NCBI RefSeq assembly: GCF_003337575.1
Contig: NZ_QPJM01000013.1
Location: forward strand, 87,832-151,831
Direction of reading: 5' to 3'
Source of the DNA: Phyllobacterium bourgognense
GTDB taxonomy: Bacteria > Pseudomonadota > Alphaproteobacteria > Rhizobiales > Rhizobiaceae
DNA length: 64,000 bases
Shown piece after piece: positions 46,610-56,732 of the stretch; position 1 is the stretch's first letter; each line of letters starts with the position of its first letter. Below the pieces are notes generated by a model, which worked only from the letters and a program-made list of their open reading frames with translations, made no database searches and had not been told where the DNA came from. Made by a program: the position numbers and the translations under genes.

Positions 46610-47019
46610 TTCGATTTTCCCTCCACTGCGACCATGACCATGAGTTCGAAGGCTGGTTTCGCAGTAATGACGATTTTGACACGCAAGCGCAGAAGCAGCT
46701 CGTTTCCTGCCCCGTCTGTGGTTCGCACAAAGTCGGCAAGGCCCTGATGGCGCCGTCGGTTGCCACTGGCCGCCAGAAGGAAAAGATCGCCATCGCGATG
46801 AGCAAGATGGCCAGTGAACTACGTGAAATGGCCAAGAAGGTTCGCGAAAACTCCGACTATGTTGGCAGTGATTTTGCCGAGGAAGCCCGCAAAATTCACT
46901 TCGGCGAGGCAGAACAGCGCGGCATCTATGGCGAGGCGACGCGCGACGAAGTCGAAGCGCTCGTGGATGACGGTGTCGATGTGATGCCGCTGCCGGTGTT
47001 TCCCGACGATCACAATTGA
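46606..47019 (+). CDS. DUF1178 family protein
   Basis: A 137-aa protein with N-terminal metal-ligand-like residues: MIRFSLHCDHDHEFEGWFRSNDDFD and VSCPVCGS (about residues 34-39). A charged helical stretch follows and FGEAEQRGIYGEATRDEVEALVDDGVDVMPLP closes it. The family is widespread in Alphaproteobacteria and of unknown function. The ATGA overlap with the nitrilase gene puts it in the grxC operon. Confidence 0.88.
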   Translation: MIRFSLHCDHDHEFEGWFRSNDDFDTQAQKQLVSCPVCGSHKVGKALMAPSVATGRQKEKIAIAMSKMASELREMAKKVRENSDYVGSDFAEEARKIHFGEAEQRGIYGEATRDEVEALVDDGVDVMPLPVFPDDHN

Positions 47020-47074
47020 TCTTGATAGGCTGATGGCGATGTCTATGGTGCGGTAGTCGATTCTGACTAACCGG

Positions 47075-47980
47075 ATGAATTCCATGCCATTTCTGAATTC
47101 CGCTCCCGCGCTGCTCGTGTTGACGGGCGCTTTTCTGGGGTTGACGCTTCCATTCGGCAAATTGGCTTTTGCCGCGGGCATTGCGCCATCTCTATGGGCG
47201 TTCGTTATCTCGATCGGCGCAGGGACGGTGCTGCTGGCCGCCTTTCTGCTTATGGGAAAGCGTCCGCGTATGATGCGGTACTACCTCGTCGCCGCATTGA
47301 TCTCCTATGCCATTCCCAACCTCATGACCCTCTCGGCGATTCCGCACCTCGGCTCAGGGTTTACGGGGATCATGTACACGTTGTCCCCTGTGTTCACCCT
47401 TCTGCTTTCCATCCTTTTCAAGATGCGCAGCCCAAACCTCCTCGGACTTCTCGGCATATTTACCGGCTTTGCCGGGGCAGTGCTCGTGGGATTTACCCGC
47501 GGTCAGGTCGGCCAGCCGGCTGAACCTCTCTGGGTAGCGATTGGCTTGCTCATCCCGGTCCTGCTTGCTCTCGGCAATGTCTATCGTACGATCGACTGGC
47601 CTAAAGGTGCTGATCCGACCGAGCTTGCAGCTGGCAGCCATTTGACCACAGCGGTGCTACTGGTTCCGATTATTTTCTTGATGACAGGCACATTCCCCGT
47701 TGAACCACTCGGCGCTGTGCCATGGCTTGTCTTTGTCCAGGTTCTGGCGTCAGCTTGCATGTTTGCGCTGTATTTCCGGTTGCAGGCTGTTGGCGGGCCG
47801 GTCTATCTCAGCCAGATCGGTTATGTCGGCGCGGCAGTTGCATTACTCGCCGGAACGCTTTTTCTTGGTGAGGTCTATCAGCTCGCAACCTGGATCGGTG
47901 CGGCGATCATCACCATCGGCGTGTTGATGACCACAAAGGCCCAGCAGCAGATGGCGGCAACCGCTAAGCCGGCCGGGTAG
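47075..47980 (+). CDS. EamA-type DMT family transporter
   Basis: A 301-aa membrane protein with ten helices and two EamA repeats: [35 protein letters not shown] at the N-terminus and [35 protein letters not shown] in the second half. Substrate unknown. It lies 55 bp after the DUF1178 gene and its 3' end overlaps the convergent ubiG by 17 bp. Confidence 0.88.
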   Translation: MNSMPFLNSAPALLVLTGAFLGLTLPFGKLAFAAGIAPSLWAFVISIGAGTVLLAAFLLMGKRPRMMRYYLVAALISYAIPNLMTLSAIPHLGSGFTGIMYTLSPVFTLLLSILFKMRSPNLLGLLGIFTGFAGAVLVGFTRGQVGQPAEPLWVAIGLLIPVLLALGNVYRTIDWPKGADPTELAAGSHLTTAVLLVPIIFLMTGTFPVEPLGAVPWLVFVQVLASACMFALYFRLQAVGGPVYLSQIGYVGAAVALLAGTLFLGEVYQLATWIGAAIITIGVLMTTKAQQQMAATAKPAG

Positions 47981-48710
47981 CCAGGACCATGTAGTTGACG
48001 CTCGTGTCGTTTGATCTGTTCCAGCTATCCGCCAGCGGATTGTAACTTACGCCGACTTTTTCCACGATATCCAGACCGGCCTGCGACAAGGCAGTTTCCA
48101 GTTCTTCCGGGCGGACCAGCTTTTCATATTGGTGCGTTCCGCGCGGCAACCAGCGAAGCACATACTCCGCACCGAATATGGCAAGGCCGAGCGCTTTCAA
48201 AGTCCGGTTGATCGTGGCGACAAAGGTCATGCCGCCGGGTTTGACCATTTGGGAACAGGCAGACATGTAGAGCTCGACATCGGCAACGTGCTCGACGACT
48301 TCCATATTCAGGACCACGTCGAACTGTTCTCCCGCATCGGCGAGAGCTTCGGCCGTCGTTGCGCGATAATCGATCGAGAGCCCGCTCTGCGCCGCGTGGA
48401 TCTTCGCAACTTCGATATTTGTTTCGCCGGCATCGGCCCCCACGACTGTCGCCCCAAGGCGCGCCATGGGTTCGCACAGAAGGCCGCCGCCGCAACCAAT
48501 ATCAAGAATACGCAAGCCCGCGAAGGGTGCCGGGACATTCGGATCGATGCCGTAGTGGGCGCAGACTTTCTCCTTGATATAGGCAAGGCGTGTGGGATTG
48601 AACTTGTGCAAGGGACGGAATTTGCCTTGCGGATTCCACCATTCTGCTGCCATGCGCGAGAAACGCTCGACTTCCGCGTCGTCAATTGTCGTGCGCTGTG
48701 CTGTTGCCAT
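47964..48710 (-). CDS. ubiG: Ubiquinone biosynthesis O-methyltransferase UbiG
   Basis: A 248-aa SAM-dependent methyltransferase that carries out both O-methylations of ubiquinone synthesis. Motif I is [18 protein letters not shown] (about 64-81). The N-terminal [29 protein letters not shown] is a UbiG hallmark, as is the [14 protein letters not shown] region. ATG 48710 is chosen; an upstream in-frame start would add 18 untypical residues. Confidence 0.96.
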   Translation of the reverse strand: MATAQRTTIDDAEVERFSRMAAEWWNPQGKFRPLHKFNPTRLAYIKEKVCAHYGIDPNVPAPFAGLRILDIGCGGGLLCEPMARLGATVVGADAGETNIEVAKIHAAQSGLSIDYRATTAEALADAGEQFDVVLNMEVVEHVADVELYMSACSQMVKPGGMTFVATINRTLKALGLAIFGAEYVLRWLPRGTHQYEKLVRPEELETALSQAGLDIVEKVGVSYNPLADSWNRSNDTSVNYMVLATRPA

Positions 48711-48799
48711 CGGTTCTGTCCTTGTTGCTCTCTTCGAGTGGACCCTTCCAGCAAAAAATGTCAAGCCGTACCCGGCATTCTGCTTTCGAGTAGACCGCT

Positions 48800-49192
48800 C
48801 TAATCCTCAAAGCGACTAGCGGCTTCACGACCATGGTCGTAACGTCTCTTGAGCGGAAACGGCGGCAACCACGACTCGCGACGGACGATCCAGCTTTCGT
48901 AGGTCGGCATCAGTTGGTCTGGGGCATCCAAAGCGCCCAGGTGCACTTCGATTTCGTCTGCGGTGCGGGCGAAAACGGATGAGCCGCACCGGGGACAGAA
49001 AAACCGTCCGGCGTAGTCGCGTGTTTCGCCGTCGATCGTTACTGCACCCTGAGGAAATACGGCGGCAGCGTAGAAAAGGGCCCCATGATGCTTGCGGCAG
49101 TCGAGGCAGTGACAAAGACCAACCCGGTACGGTCGTCCCGACGCCACAATTCGGACGTTGCCGCACAGGCAGCCGCCGGTGAATCGGTCCAT
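48800..49192 (-). CDS. GFA family zinc-binding protein
   Basis: A 130-aa protein of the glutathione-dependent formaldehyde-activating-enzyme-like (GFA) fold. The zinc ligands GGCLCGNV (Cys8, Cys10), [13 protein letters not shown] and [10 protein letters not shown] are all present. The family includes many members with no shown activity, so an enzymatic role is not assured. It is a single gene, convergent with none, and divergent from lysC. Confidence 0.88.
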   Translation of the reverse strand: MDRFTGGCLCGNVRIVASGRPYRVGLCHCLDCRKHHGALFYAAAVFPQGAVTIDGETRDYAGRFFCPRCGSSVFARTADEIEVHLGALDAPDQLMPTYESWIVRRESWLPPFPLKRRYDHGREAASRFED

Positions 49193-49436
49193 GCTGCGTC
49201 TCCTCTAAATCAGCGAACGGAATGTTTACGACGAACACCACTATCATTGCAATTGCCCGCTGCGGCCGCGGGCGCGTCGTTCTTCCAGAGTGGGCGATAG
49301 TTCAAACAGCCGCCGGGCGTTCTTGCAGTCCGGCGATATTTTCGGTATGGGAGCCGCATTCATTTGGCGGGTGGCTCTTTCGATTCAAGCGGCTCCTCAC
49401 CAATATATTTCAGGCATTCCAGAACGGTACCTTCCC

Positions 49437-50690
49437 ATGGCACGCATTGTGATGAAATTCGGCGGCACTTCGGTGGCCGATATTGACCGCATCCGTAATG
49501 TGGCCAGGCACGTCAAACGCGAAGTCGATGCGGGACATGAGGTCGCTGTTGTGGTTTCCGCCATGGCCGGGAAGACCAATGAGCTCGTGGCCTGGACGCG
49601 GCAGACATCGCCAATGCACGACGCGCGCGAGTATGATGCAATTGTCGCATCAGGTGAGCAGGTGACGGCTGGTCTGCTTGCAATCGCCCTGCAGGCGATG
49701 GGTGTGCACGCCCGTTCCTGGCAAGGCTGGCAAATTCCGATCAAGACTGACAACGCTCATGGTGCTGCCCGTATTCTTGATATCGATGGTTCGTTCTTGA
49801 TCGAGCGGTTCGCCGAAGGCCAGGTGGCTGTGATCTCCGGATTTCAGGGCATTGGTCCGGACAATCGCATTTCCACACTGGGACGCGGCGGTTCGGATAC
49901 CAGTGCGGTTGCAATCGCAGCTTCGGTAAAGGCCGATCGATGTGATATCTATACCGACGTCGATGGTGTCTACACGACCGATCCGCGCGTCGAACCGAAG
50001 GCGCGGCGGCTGTCACGGATTTCGTTCGAAGAAATGCTGGAAATGGCATCCCTCGGCGCGAAAGTCCTGCAGGTGCGGTCCGTCGAGCTTGCCATGGTGC
50101 ACAAAGTACGCACCTTTGTCAGGTCCAGTTTCGAGGACCCCGATGCGCCGGGCATGGGTGATCTCATCAATCCGCCCGGAACACTTATTTGCGACGAGGA
50201 AGAAATCGTGGAACAGCAGGTTGTCACAGGAATTGCCTACGCCAAGGACGAAGCCCAGATTTCGCTGCGCCGTGTTGCCGACCGTCCGGGTATATCCGCC
50301 GCCATTTTTGGCCCGCTCGCCGAGTCTCATATCAATGTCGACATGATCGTCCAGAATGTTTCCGAGGACGGCACCAAGACCGACATGACCTTTACCGTGC
50401 CTTCGGGCGATCTCGACAAGGCTCTCGTGGTCCTCGAAAAGGTCAAGGCGGAGATCGGCTGCGATATCATCCAGTCGGAAGCCGGCATGGTCAAAGTTTC
50501 GGTCATCGGTATTGGCATGCGTAGTCATGCGGGTGTTGCCGCAACGGCGTTCCGCGCGCTGGCAGACAAGGGTATCAACATCCGGGCCATCACGACCTCG
50601 GAGATCAAGATTTCCATTCTAATTGATGGCCCGTATGCGGAACTTGCCGTACGCACTTTGCATTCTGTGTACGGTCTGGATAAGCATTAG
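49437..50690 (+). CDS. lysC: Aspartate kinase
   Basis: A 417-aa first enzyme of the aspartate pathway (Lys, Thr, Met and diaminopimelate). KFGGTS is at 7-12, followed by VVSAMAGKTNELV and GRGGSDTSAVAIAASVKADRCDIYTDVDGVYTTDPR. Two ACT domains occupy about 265-417 and should give feedback control by lysine/threonine. ATG 49437 gives the family N-terminus. The TAG stop (50688-50690) is the first three bases of a MITE-like element. It is next to ptsP, as in other rhizobia, and supplies the pathway ending in lysA. Confidence 0.96.
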   Translation: MARIVMKFGGTSVADIDRIRNVARHVKREVDAGHEVAVVVSAMAGKTNELVAWTRQTSPMHDAREYDAIVASGEQVTAGLLAIALQAMGVHARSWQGWQIPIKTDNAHGAARILDIDGSFLIERFAEGQVAVISGFQGIGPDNRISTLGRGGSDTSAVAIAASVKADRCDIYTDVDGVYTTDPRVEPKARRLSRISFEEMLEMASLGAKVLQVRSVELAMVHKVRTFVRSSFEDPDAPGMGDLINPPGTLICDEEEIVEQQVVTGIAYAKDEAQISLRRVADRPGISAAIFGPLAESHINVDMIVQNVSEDGTKTDMTFTVPSGDLDKALVVLEKVKAEIGCDIIQSEAGMVKVSVIGIGMRSHAGVAATAFRALADKGINIRAITTSEIKISILIDGPYAELAVRTLHSVYGLDKH

Positions 50691-50956
50691 GTCGTAAACT
50701 CATAAATCTGGTAGAAATGGCGTCTGAAACGGCAAGAAGATGCGAGGAGAAACGTGAAGGGCGGGGCCTTTCCCCCGGCCGAACGGTTCGACATTGCAGC
50801 TTGCAGCCGTTTCGGCGTCCGGAGGATATGGTCCATCTTCCCGGCAACAGCGTCGCAAAGGCTCGAAAATGGAAAAACATTTCCATCGCCTTTGCTCCTT
50901 GTATCCGAAAAGATGGCCTCATACCATTTCCATCAGATTTATGAGTTCACGACCTA
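50688..50956. mobile_element. MITE-like element between lysC and ptsP
   Basis: 269 bp bounded by terminal inverted repeats of about 33 bp: TAGGTCGTAAACTCATAAAT on the left and ATTTATGAGTTCACGACCTA on the right, matching with a few differences further in. TA at both outer ends suits insertion at a TA dinucleotide, as for IS630/mariner-type transposons; the assignment to that group is inference. It has no credible gene. It begins with the lysC stop codon. Confidence 0.8.
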
Positions 50957-51059
50957 GAATCAAGAAAATGTTTGTCGGCCGCGTCGCTGGCTGACATGAT
51001 CACTCGAATGCGGTGAGGCCATCCGGTCTTGCCGGTATTCTTATGGAGAAAGGGCCCCA

Positions 51060-53336
51060 GTGCCAACGCGCGAGCAGACAACAGGTCCCCGTGTCATGCT
51101 GAAGCGTCTTCGCGAATTGATGGCGGAGGCGCTTGAGCCGCAGGAGAGGCTTGACCGGATCGTTCGCGATATTGCGCAGAACATGGTTGCGGAGGTGTGT
51201 TCGTTCTACGTGCTTCGCTCCGACGGTGTCCTGGAACTTTACGCGACCGAAGGTTTGAACCCGTCTGCAGTGCATCTGGCGCAATTGCGTCTTGGACAGG
51301 GCCTCGTCGGCACCATCGCAGCGAGCGCCCGCCCGCTCAATCTGACCGACGCGCAGACGCATCCGGCCTTCGCCTATCTGCCGGAGACGGGCGAGGAGGT
51401 CTACAATTCATTCCTTGGTGTGCCGATCCTCCGGGCAGGGCGCACCCTGGGCGTCCTCGTCGTTCAGAACCGGACAAAACGCGTCTATCGCGAGGATGAG
51501 GTCGAAGCGCTCGAAACGACGGCCATGGTGCTGGCGGAAATGGTTGCCGCCGGCAGTCTGACGCGGCTTGCGCGGCCTGGGGTCGAACTCGACATGGGCA
51601 AGCCCATGAGCTTCAGTGGCAGCGCCTTCAACGATGGCGTGGGCCTCGGGCACGTCGTGCTGCATGAGCCGCGTATTGTCGTCACAAACCTATTCAACGA
51701 AAACATCGACACGGAAATCGACCGGCTCGAAACGTCGCTCGGTTCATTGCGCATTTCGATCGACGACATGTTGTCGCGCCGCGATGTGGCCTTCGAGGGC
51801 GAGCATCGCGAGGTGCTCGAAGCCTATCGCATGTTCGCACACGATACGGGTTGGGTGCGGCGTCTCGAAGAGGCAATTCGCAACGGCCTGACGGCGGAAG
51901 CCGCAGTTGAAAAGGTGCAAAGCGATACCCGCGCCCGGATGATGCATCTGACAGATCCCTATATGCGCGAGCGGCTGAGCGATTTCGACGACCTCGCCAA
52001 CCGTTTGCTGCGCCAGCTGATGGGCCGGGACGTCAAGACCATGGCGGGTTCCCTCGCCAAGGACGCCATCATCATCGCACGCTCGATGGGCGCCGCAGAG
52101 CTCCTCGACTATCCGCGCGAACGCTTGCGGGGTCTTGTGCTCGAAGATGGTGCCGCGACCAGCCACGTGGTGATCGTAGCCCGCGCCATGGGCATCCCGG
52201 TTGCCGGGCAGGTCAAGGGCGTCGTCTCCATGGCCGAAAACAACGACGCTGTGATCGTCGATGGTGACGATGGCCGCGTTCATTTGCGGCCGCAGTCGGA
52301 CGTGGAAGCCGCCTACACCGAGAAGGTCAAGTTCCGCGCCAAGCGTCAGGCGCTTTACCGGGAATTGCGCGACCAGCCGTCGATGACGAAGGATGGAGTG
52401 CATATTTCGCTCCTGATGAATGCCGGTCTGCTCGTCGACCTGCCGCAATTGGTGGAAGCTGGTGCTGCCGGTATCGGCCTGTTCCGTACAGAACTTCAAT
52501 TCATGGTCGCCTCGACTTTCCCGCGTGCCGAACAGCAGGAGCGGCTCTATCGCTCCGTATTGGATGCCGCTGGCGACAAGCCGGTGACATTCCGGACGCT
52601 CGATATAGGCGGCGACAAGGTGCTGCCCTATTTCCGCAGCGATGCCAATGAAGAAAACCCGGCCATGGGCTGGCGGGCGATCCGCCTGACGCTCGATCGC
52701 CCGGGCCTGTTGCGTACGCAGGTTCGCGCGCTTTTGAAAGCGGCCGGTGGGCGCGAACTCCGGCTGATGCTGCCGATGGTCACGGAAGTGGCAGAAGTGC
52801 GCAAGGCCAGCGAACTGATCAATCGTGAGGTGCAGCACCTGTCACGCTTCGCCCACAATCTGCCGACGCGTGTCAAGATCGGAGCAATGGTCGAGGTGCC
52901 ATCGTTGCTGTGGCAGCTCGACGAACTGATGTCGGTGGTGGATTTTGTCTCGGTTGGCTCGAACGATCTGTTTCAATTCGTCATGGCCGTCGATCGCGGC
53001 AATTCGATCATCACCAATCGGTTCGACAATCTGTCGGTGCCCTTCTTGCGGGTGTTGCGTCAGATCGCCGATGCCGGCAACCGCAACAACACGGACGTGA
53101 CGCTGTGCGGTGAAATGGCGGGAAAGCCGCTTTCTGCCATGGCGCTGATCGGGCTTGGATATCGCTCCATCTCGATGTCGCCCGCTTCGATCGGCCCGAT
53201 CAAGGCCATGCTCGGCACTGTCGATGTGGCAGAACTTACCGCGCAACTCGCCGATGCGATCGACAATCACGGCGAAACCGGGTCGTTGCGCCATGTCCTG
53301 ACCAAGTTCGCAGAGCGAGCTGGCGTCCCATTGTGA
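51060..53336 (+). CDS. ptsP: Phosphoenolpyruvate-protein phosphotransferase PtsP (nitrogen PTS enzyme I)
   Basis: A 758-aa EI-Ntr that starts the regulatory nitrogen phosphotransferase relay. An N-terminal GAF domain (about 20-165) senses small molecules (glutamine in other species). The phosphohistidine is His369 in GAATSHVVIVARAMGIPV, and the PEP-binding barrel covers about 420-740 with GIGLFRTELQF, FRTLDIGGDKVLPY and TLCGEMAGKP. The start is GTG 51060 after GGAGAAAGG. It is followed at 8 bp by prfA. The MITE upstream leaves only about 100 bp for a private promoter. Confidence 0.95.
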   Translation: MPTREQTTGPRVMLKRLRELMAEALEPQERLDRIVRDIAQNMVAEVCSFYVLRSDGVLELYATEGLNPSAVHLAQLRLGQGLVGTIAASARPLNLTDAQTHPAFAYLPETGEEVYNSFLGVPILRAGRTLGVLVVQNRTKRVYREDEVEALETTAMVLAEMVAAGSLTRLARPGVELDMGKPMSFSGSAFNDGVGLGHVVLHEPRIVVTNLFNENIDTEIDRLETSLGSLRISIDDMLSRRDVAFEGEHREVLEAYRMFAHDTGWVRRLEEAIRNGLTAEAAVEKVQSDTRARMMHLTDPYMRERLSDFDDLANRLLRQLMGRDVKTMAGSLAKDAIIIARSMGAAELLDYPRERLRGLVLEDGAATSHVVIVARAMGIPVAGQVKGVVSMAENNDAVIVDGDDGRVHLRPQSDVEAAYTEKVKFRAKRQALYRELRDQPSMTKDGVHISLLMNAGLLVDLPQLVEAGAAGIGLFRTELQFMVASTFPRAEQQERLYRSVLDAAGDKPVTFRTLDIGGDKVLPYFRSDANEENPAMGWRAIRLTLDRPGLLRTQVRALLKAAGGRELRLMLPMVTEVAEVRKASELINREVQHLSRFAHNLPTRVKIGAMVEVPSLLWQLDELMSVVDFVSVGSNDLFQFVMAVDRGNSIITNRFDNLSVPFLRVLRQIADAGNRNNTDVTLCGEMAGKPLSAMALIGLGYRSISMSPASIGPIKAMLGTVDVAELTAQLADAIDNHGETGSLRHVLTKFAERAGVPL

Positions 53337-53343
53337 GGTTTGA

Positions 53344-54423
53344 GTGAGTTCTATTCCGCAGGATCGTATGGATCAGCTGCTGAAGCGTTTCTCCATGATG
53401 GAGACGCAGATGGCGAGCAATCCTGATTCCGAAACCTATGTGAGGCTGGCTTCGGAGTATTCTGAGCTTGAGCCCGTGGTCGCCAAGATCCGCGATCTGC
53501 TCGCTGCACGCAGTGAAGCGGAAGGGTTGCAAGCAATGCTCGATGACGGCACCACCGACAAGGACATGCGTGAACTGGCGGAAGCCGAGCTGCCCGACAT
53601 CGAGGAGCGCGTCGAGGAACTGGAGAAGGATATCCAGGTCCTCCTTTTGCCGAAAGACGTCGCCGACGAGCGCAACGCCATCCTCGAAATCCGCGCCGGT
53701 ACCGGCGGTTCCGAAGCAGCGCTGTTCGGCGGTGACCTGTTTCGCATGTATGAGCGCTTCGCGGCCGCAAACGGATGGCGCGTCGAGCTGATATCGGCCA
53801 GCGACGGCGAGGCCGGCGGTTACAAGGAAGTGATCGCCATGGTTTCGGGCAAGGGCGTTTTTGCCAAGCTGAAGTTCGAATCGGGCGTACACCGGGTGCA
53901 ACGCGTTCCCGATACCGAGGCGAGTGGCCGCATCCACACGTCCGCCGCGACAGTTGCCGTACTGCCCGAAGCCGAGGAAATCGACATCGATATCCGTCCC
54001 GACGATATCCGCATCGATACGATGCGCGCGTCGGGATCGGGCGGTCAGCACGTCAACACGACCGACTCGGCGGTGCGTATCACGCACATTCCTTCCGGTA
54101 TCGTCGTCGTGCAGGCAGAGAAGTCGCAGCACCAGAATCGCGCCCGGGCCATGCAGGTGCTGCGCTCGCGCTTGTTCGACATGCAGCGCCAGAAGGCGGA
54201 CAGCGAGCGCTCCGAGGCCCGCCGCAGCCAGGTTGGTTCGGGTGATCGCTCCGAGCGCATTCGCACCTATAATTTCCCGCAAGGGCGGGTGACCGATCAT
54301 CGCATCAACCTGACGCTCTACAAGCTCGATCGCATCATGGAAGGCGATCTCGATGAACTCATCGGTGCGCTGATCTCCGACTACCAGACAGCGTTGCTCG
54401 CCCAGATGAACGAAAGCTTTTGA
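53344..54423 (+). CDS. prfA: Peptide chain release factor 1
   Basis: A 359-aa release factor for UAA and UAG. The catalytic GGQ is at 233-235 in [19 protein letters not shown]. The stop-codon recognition region lies about 180-195 ([14 protein letters not shown]). The start is GTG 53344, 8 bp after ptsP. It is followed by prmC, whose product methylates the GGQ glutamine. Confidence 0.97.
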   Translation: MSSIPQDRMDQLLKRFSMMETQMASNPDSETYVRLASEYSELEPVVAKIRDLLAARSEAEGLQAMLDDGTTDKDMRELAEAELPDIEERVEELEKDIQVLLLPKDVADERNAILEIRAGTGGSEAALFGGDLFRMYERFAAANGWRVELISASDGEAGGYKEVIAMVSGKGVFAKLKFESGVHRVQRVPDTEASGRIHTSAATVAVLPEAEEIDIDIRPDDIRIDTMRASGSGGQHVNTTDSAVRITHIPSGIVVVQAEKSQHQNRARAMQVLRSRLFDMQRQKADSERSEARRSQVGSGDRSERIRTYNFPQGRVTDHRINLTLYKLDRIMEGDLDELIGALISDYQTALLAQMNESF

Positions 54424-54428
54424 GCGCC

Positions 54429-55298
54429 ATGGTAGAGCATGGGACGCGCCTTGCCGATGTCCACAGAGAAGCGCGCGTTCTTTTAGCGAAAGCGGGACTC
54501 GAAACCGCCGATCTCGACGCACGGCTGTTGGTCGAATGGCTAACCGGCTGTGATCAGCTCGAGGCGATCCGGAATCCGGCCCTCCCGATCGACCAGATGA
54601 TCGTTGCGCAGCTTCACGCAGTTCTTACCCGGCGAATCAATGGCGAATCGGTGCATCGTATTATCGGCAAGCGCGCCTTCTTCGGTATCGAACTTGGGCT
54701 TTCCGCCGATACACTCGAGCCCAGGCCCGACACCGAAGCCCTGGTGGAACTCGCGATTCCTTTTCTGCGCCAGCGTATCGAGGAGCAGGGTGTCGCGGAC
54801 CTGATCGACCTTGGAACCGGCACGGGCGCCATAGCTTTGGCGTTGCTTGATCAATTCAGCCGATTGCGCGCAGTCGGCGTCGATATTTCTGCGGGTGCCC
54901 TTGATACGGCGCGTGACAATGCCCACATCAACAGCGTATCGGATCGTTTTGCAGGCCTTCATTCGGATTGGTTTTCCGAGATAAGTGGCTCATTCGACAT
55001 GATTATTTCCAATCCGCCGTATATACCATCCGCCGATATAAAAGGCTTGCAACGCGAAGTTGTGCTGCACGACCCGATCGGGGCTCTGGATGGCGGGCAG
55101 GATGGCCTCGCCCCCTACCGAATCATTGCCGGGCACTCCCGGCAGCATCTCAGGCAAGGTGGTGCGGTCGCATTGGAAATCGGTTTTGGGCAACGCAGTG
55201 ATATCGAGGCGATCTTTTCAAAGGAAAAATTCGCTTTGGCTGCTGTCCAGAGAGATATTGGTGGGCGCGAAAGGGCACTTTTATTCACACCAATGTAA
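54429..55298 (+). CDS. prmC: Release factor glutamine methyltransferase PrmC
   Basis: A 289-aa SAM-dependent enzyme that methylates the glutamine of the GGQ motif in release factors. The substrate/catalytic motif NPPY is at about 195-198, and SAM motif I is DLGTGTGAIALALL (about 126-139). ATG 54429 lies 5 bp after the prfA stop; a TTG at 54420 overlapping prfA is an alternative. The substrate gene prfA is directly upstream. Confidence 0.95.
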   Translation: MVEHGTRLADVHREARVLLAKAGLETADLDARLLVEWLTGCDQLEAIRNPALPIDQMIVAQLHAVLTRRINGESVHRIIGKRAFFGIELGLSADTLEPRPDTEALVELAIPFLRQRIEEQGVADLIDLGTGTGAIALALLDQFSRLRAVGVDISAGALDTARDNAHINSVSDRFAGLHSDWFSEISGSFDMIISNPPYIPSADIKGLQREVVLHDPIGALDGGQDGLAPYRIIAGHSRQHLRQGGAVALEIGFGQRSDIEAIFSKEKFALAAVQRDIGGRERALLFTPM

Positions 55299-55593
55299 AA
55301 AGATTGAAAAAAGGCTTGGAATTTGGCTGGAACACGGCTAGTTTCCGGGTACCGCACTAAACCGAAACAAATCTGGTCTGCCTATCAAGAGATTGATACG
55401 GAAATTCCGGGTGTTTGATTTCTCTTCGGAAATAGCTTTGGGGAAATGGTTTTTGCGGCAGCACAAAAGTTTTATGAAACTTTGGATGCGATTGAAGCGC
55501 GGGGCGCGCTTCAGGTCGGCACTTGAGAAGCGAAGCTTTTTGACTCAAATGGTGAGCAAATTAGCGCCCCTGATTTTCTGAAAAGAGATAAGT
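55299..55593. other. AT-richer intergenic stretch before the DUF4167 gene
   Basis: 295 bases without a convincing gene. It is visibly richer in A/T runs than its surroundings and should carry the promoter of the DUF4167 gene. No specific site could be fixed. Confidence 0.4.
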
Positions 55594-56436
55594 ATGAGGC
55601 CAGTACAGCAGAATAGGCGCATGCGCGGACGCGGTAACAATAATAACCGCAGCAAAGGTCCCAACCCATTGTCCCGTAACTACGAGAGCAACGGCCCCGA
55701 TGTCAAAATCCGGGGGAATGCTCAGCACGTCGCCGAAAAATATACCACTCTTGCACGGGATGCACAGAGTGCCGGTGACCGCGTGATGGCTGAAAACTAT
55801 CTCCAGCACGCCGAGCACTATAATCGAATCATTCTTGCGGCTCAGGCTCAGGCGCCTGTCCAGTATCAGCGCGATGATCAGGATCAGGATCAGGACGATG
55901 AGAACGGCTATGATGACGATGGCATGAACAATGGCAACGGTAACGGCAACGATACCGATCGTCAGGAGGTTCCTGAACGCCAGGAGTTCTCGCAGCGCCA
56001 GGATCGTCAACAGCGTCAAGATCGCCAGGACCGACCGGAGCGTCAAGATCGCCCGGAACGTCAGGATCGCCGCGACCGGCAAGACCGGCCAGAACGTGTG
56101 ATGCATCAGCCGATCAACGGTAGCGGACCACAGCCAATCATTCAGGGTACGCCCGCCGAAGTCGTTTATGACGACGACACGGTCAGCCAGCGTCAACCCC
56201 AACCTCTGCCACAGGTCCAGCCGGTTGAAAATGGCGCTGCGGCGGCACCCGAGGCAGAGGCTGCCGAAGCAAAGCCAGCACGCCGCGCACCGCGTGGTCG
56301 CAGGCCAGCCCGGCCGCGCGTCACGGAGGAAAATGGTGCTGAAGCAAGTGCTCCGGATACCGCCAACGATCTTTCGCCTGCCGGCATCGTTGCCGAGGTG
56401 AAGAAGCGCCGGACAGCGGTCGAATCCGACGTTTGA
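55594..56436 (+). CDS. DUF4167 domain protein with low-complexity RQDRPE repeats
   Basis: A 280-aa basic and highly hydrophilic protein. The N-terminal DUF4167 domain (about 1-85) includes RMRGRGNNNNRSKGPNPLSRNYESNGPDVKIRG and AEKYTTLARDAQSAGDRVMAENYLQHAEHYNRII. An acidic stretch with DQDQDQDDENG then leads to repeated RQDRPE-type units (about 125-170) and an Ala/Pro/Arg-rich tail. The family is alphaproteobacterial and has no proven function; the Arg/Gly/Asn-rich start suggests RNA binding (inference). Confidence 0.87.
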   Translation: MRPVQQNRRMRGRGNNNNRSKGPNPLSRNYESNGPDVKIRGNAQHVAEKYTTLARDAQSAGDRVMAENYLQHAEHYNRIILAAQAQAPVQYQRDDQDQDQDDENGYDDDGMNNGNGNGNDTDRQEVPERQEFSQRQDRQQRQDRQDRPERQDRPERQDRRDRQDRPERVMHQPINGSGPQPIIQGTPAEVVYDDDTVSQRQPQPLPQVQPVENGAAAAPEAEAAEAKPARRAPRGRRPARPRVTEENGAEASAPDTANDLSPAGIVAEVKKRRTAVESDV

Positions 56437-56542
56437 CCTGATTGATCTGATTGGATCGAAAATTACGCCACTCGCGGGGAAGCCTGCGGGTGGCGGTTTG
56501 ATTCCGGGTTGTTGTTGAGAAGTGTCAGATCCGGGGTACAAA

Positions 56543-56732
56543 ATTTGCCGGATGGCAATGCTGCTGTGCGTGGTTCGACAAGCTCACCATGAGGGAGACG
56601 GGTGGGCTGCATGATAACCGGAGGCGTCATGACAGGCATCGGCATTGCTGTTCCTGGCTCTCTGCAGCCCCACCCGTCTCCCTCATGGTGAGTTTGTCGA
56701 ACCACGCACAGCGGCAATGCCATCCGGCAAAT
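56543..56732. repeat. Long palindrome with GTGGTTCGACAAGCTCACCA arms
   Basis: Arms of about 68 bp (from 56543 and to 56732) are nearly perfect inverted copies: TTTGCCGGATGGCAATGC near the left end and GCAATGCCATCCGGCAAA at the right end. A central spacer of about 50 bp separates them. A transcript would form a very stable hairpin. Confidence 0.88.

Noticed and set aside
49193..49436. Possible lysine riboswitch before lysC
   Set aside because: No lysine-riboswitch core could be matched by eye, and this class is not typical of Alphaproteobacteria; only a weak GC hairpin is present.
50700..50957. Short open frames between lysC and ptsP
   Set aside because: They lie inside the MITE-like element and lack start signals and family features.
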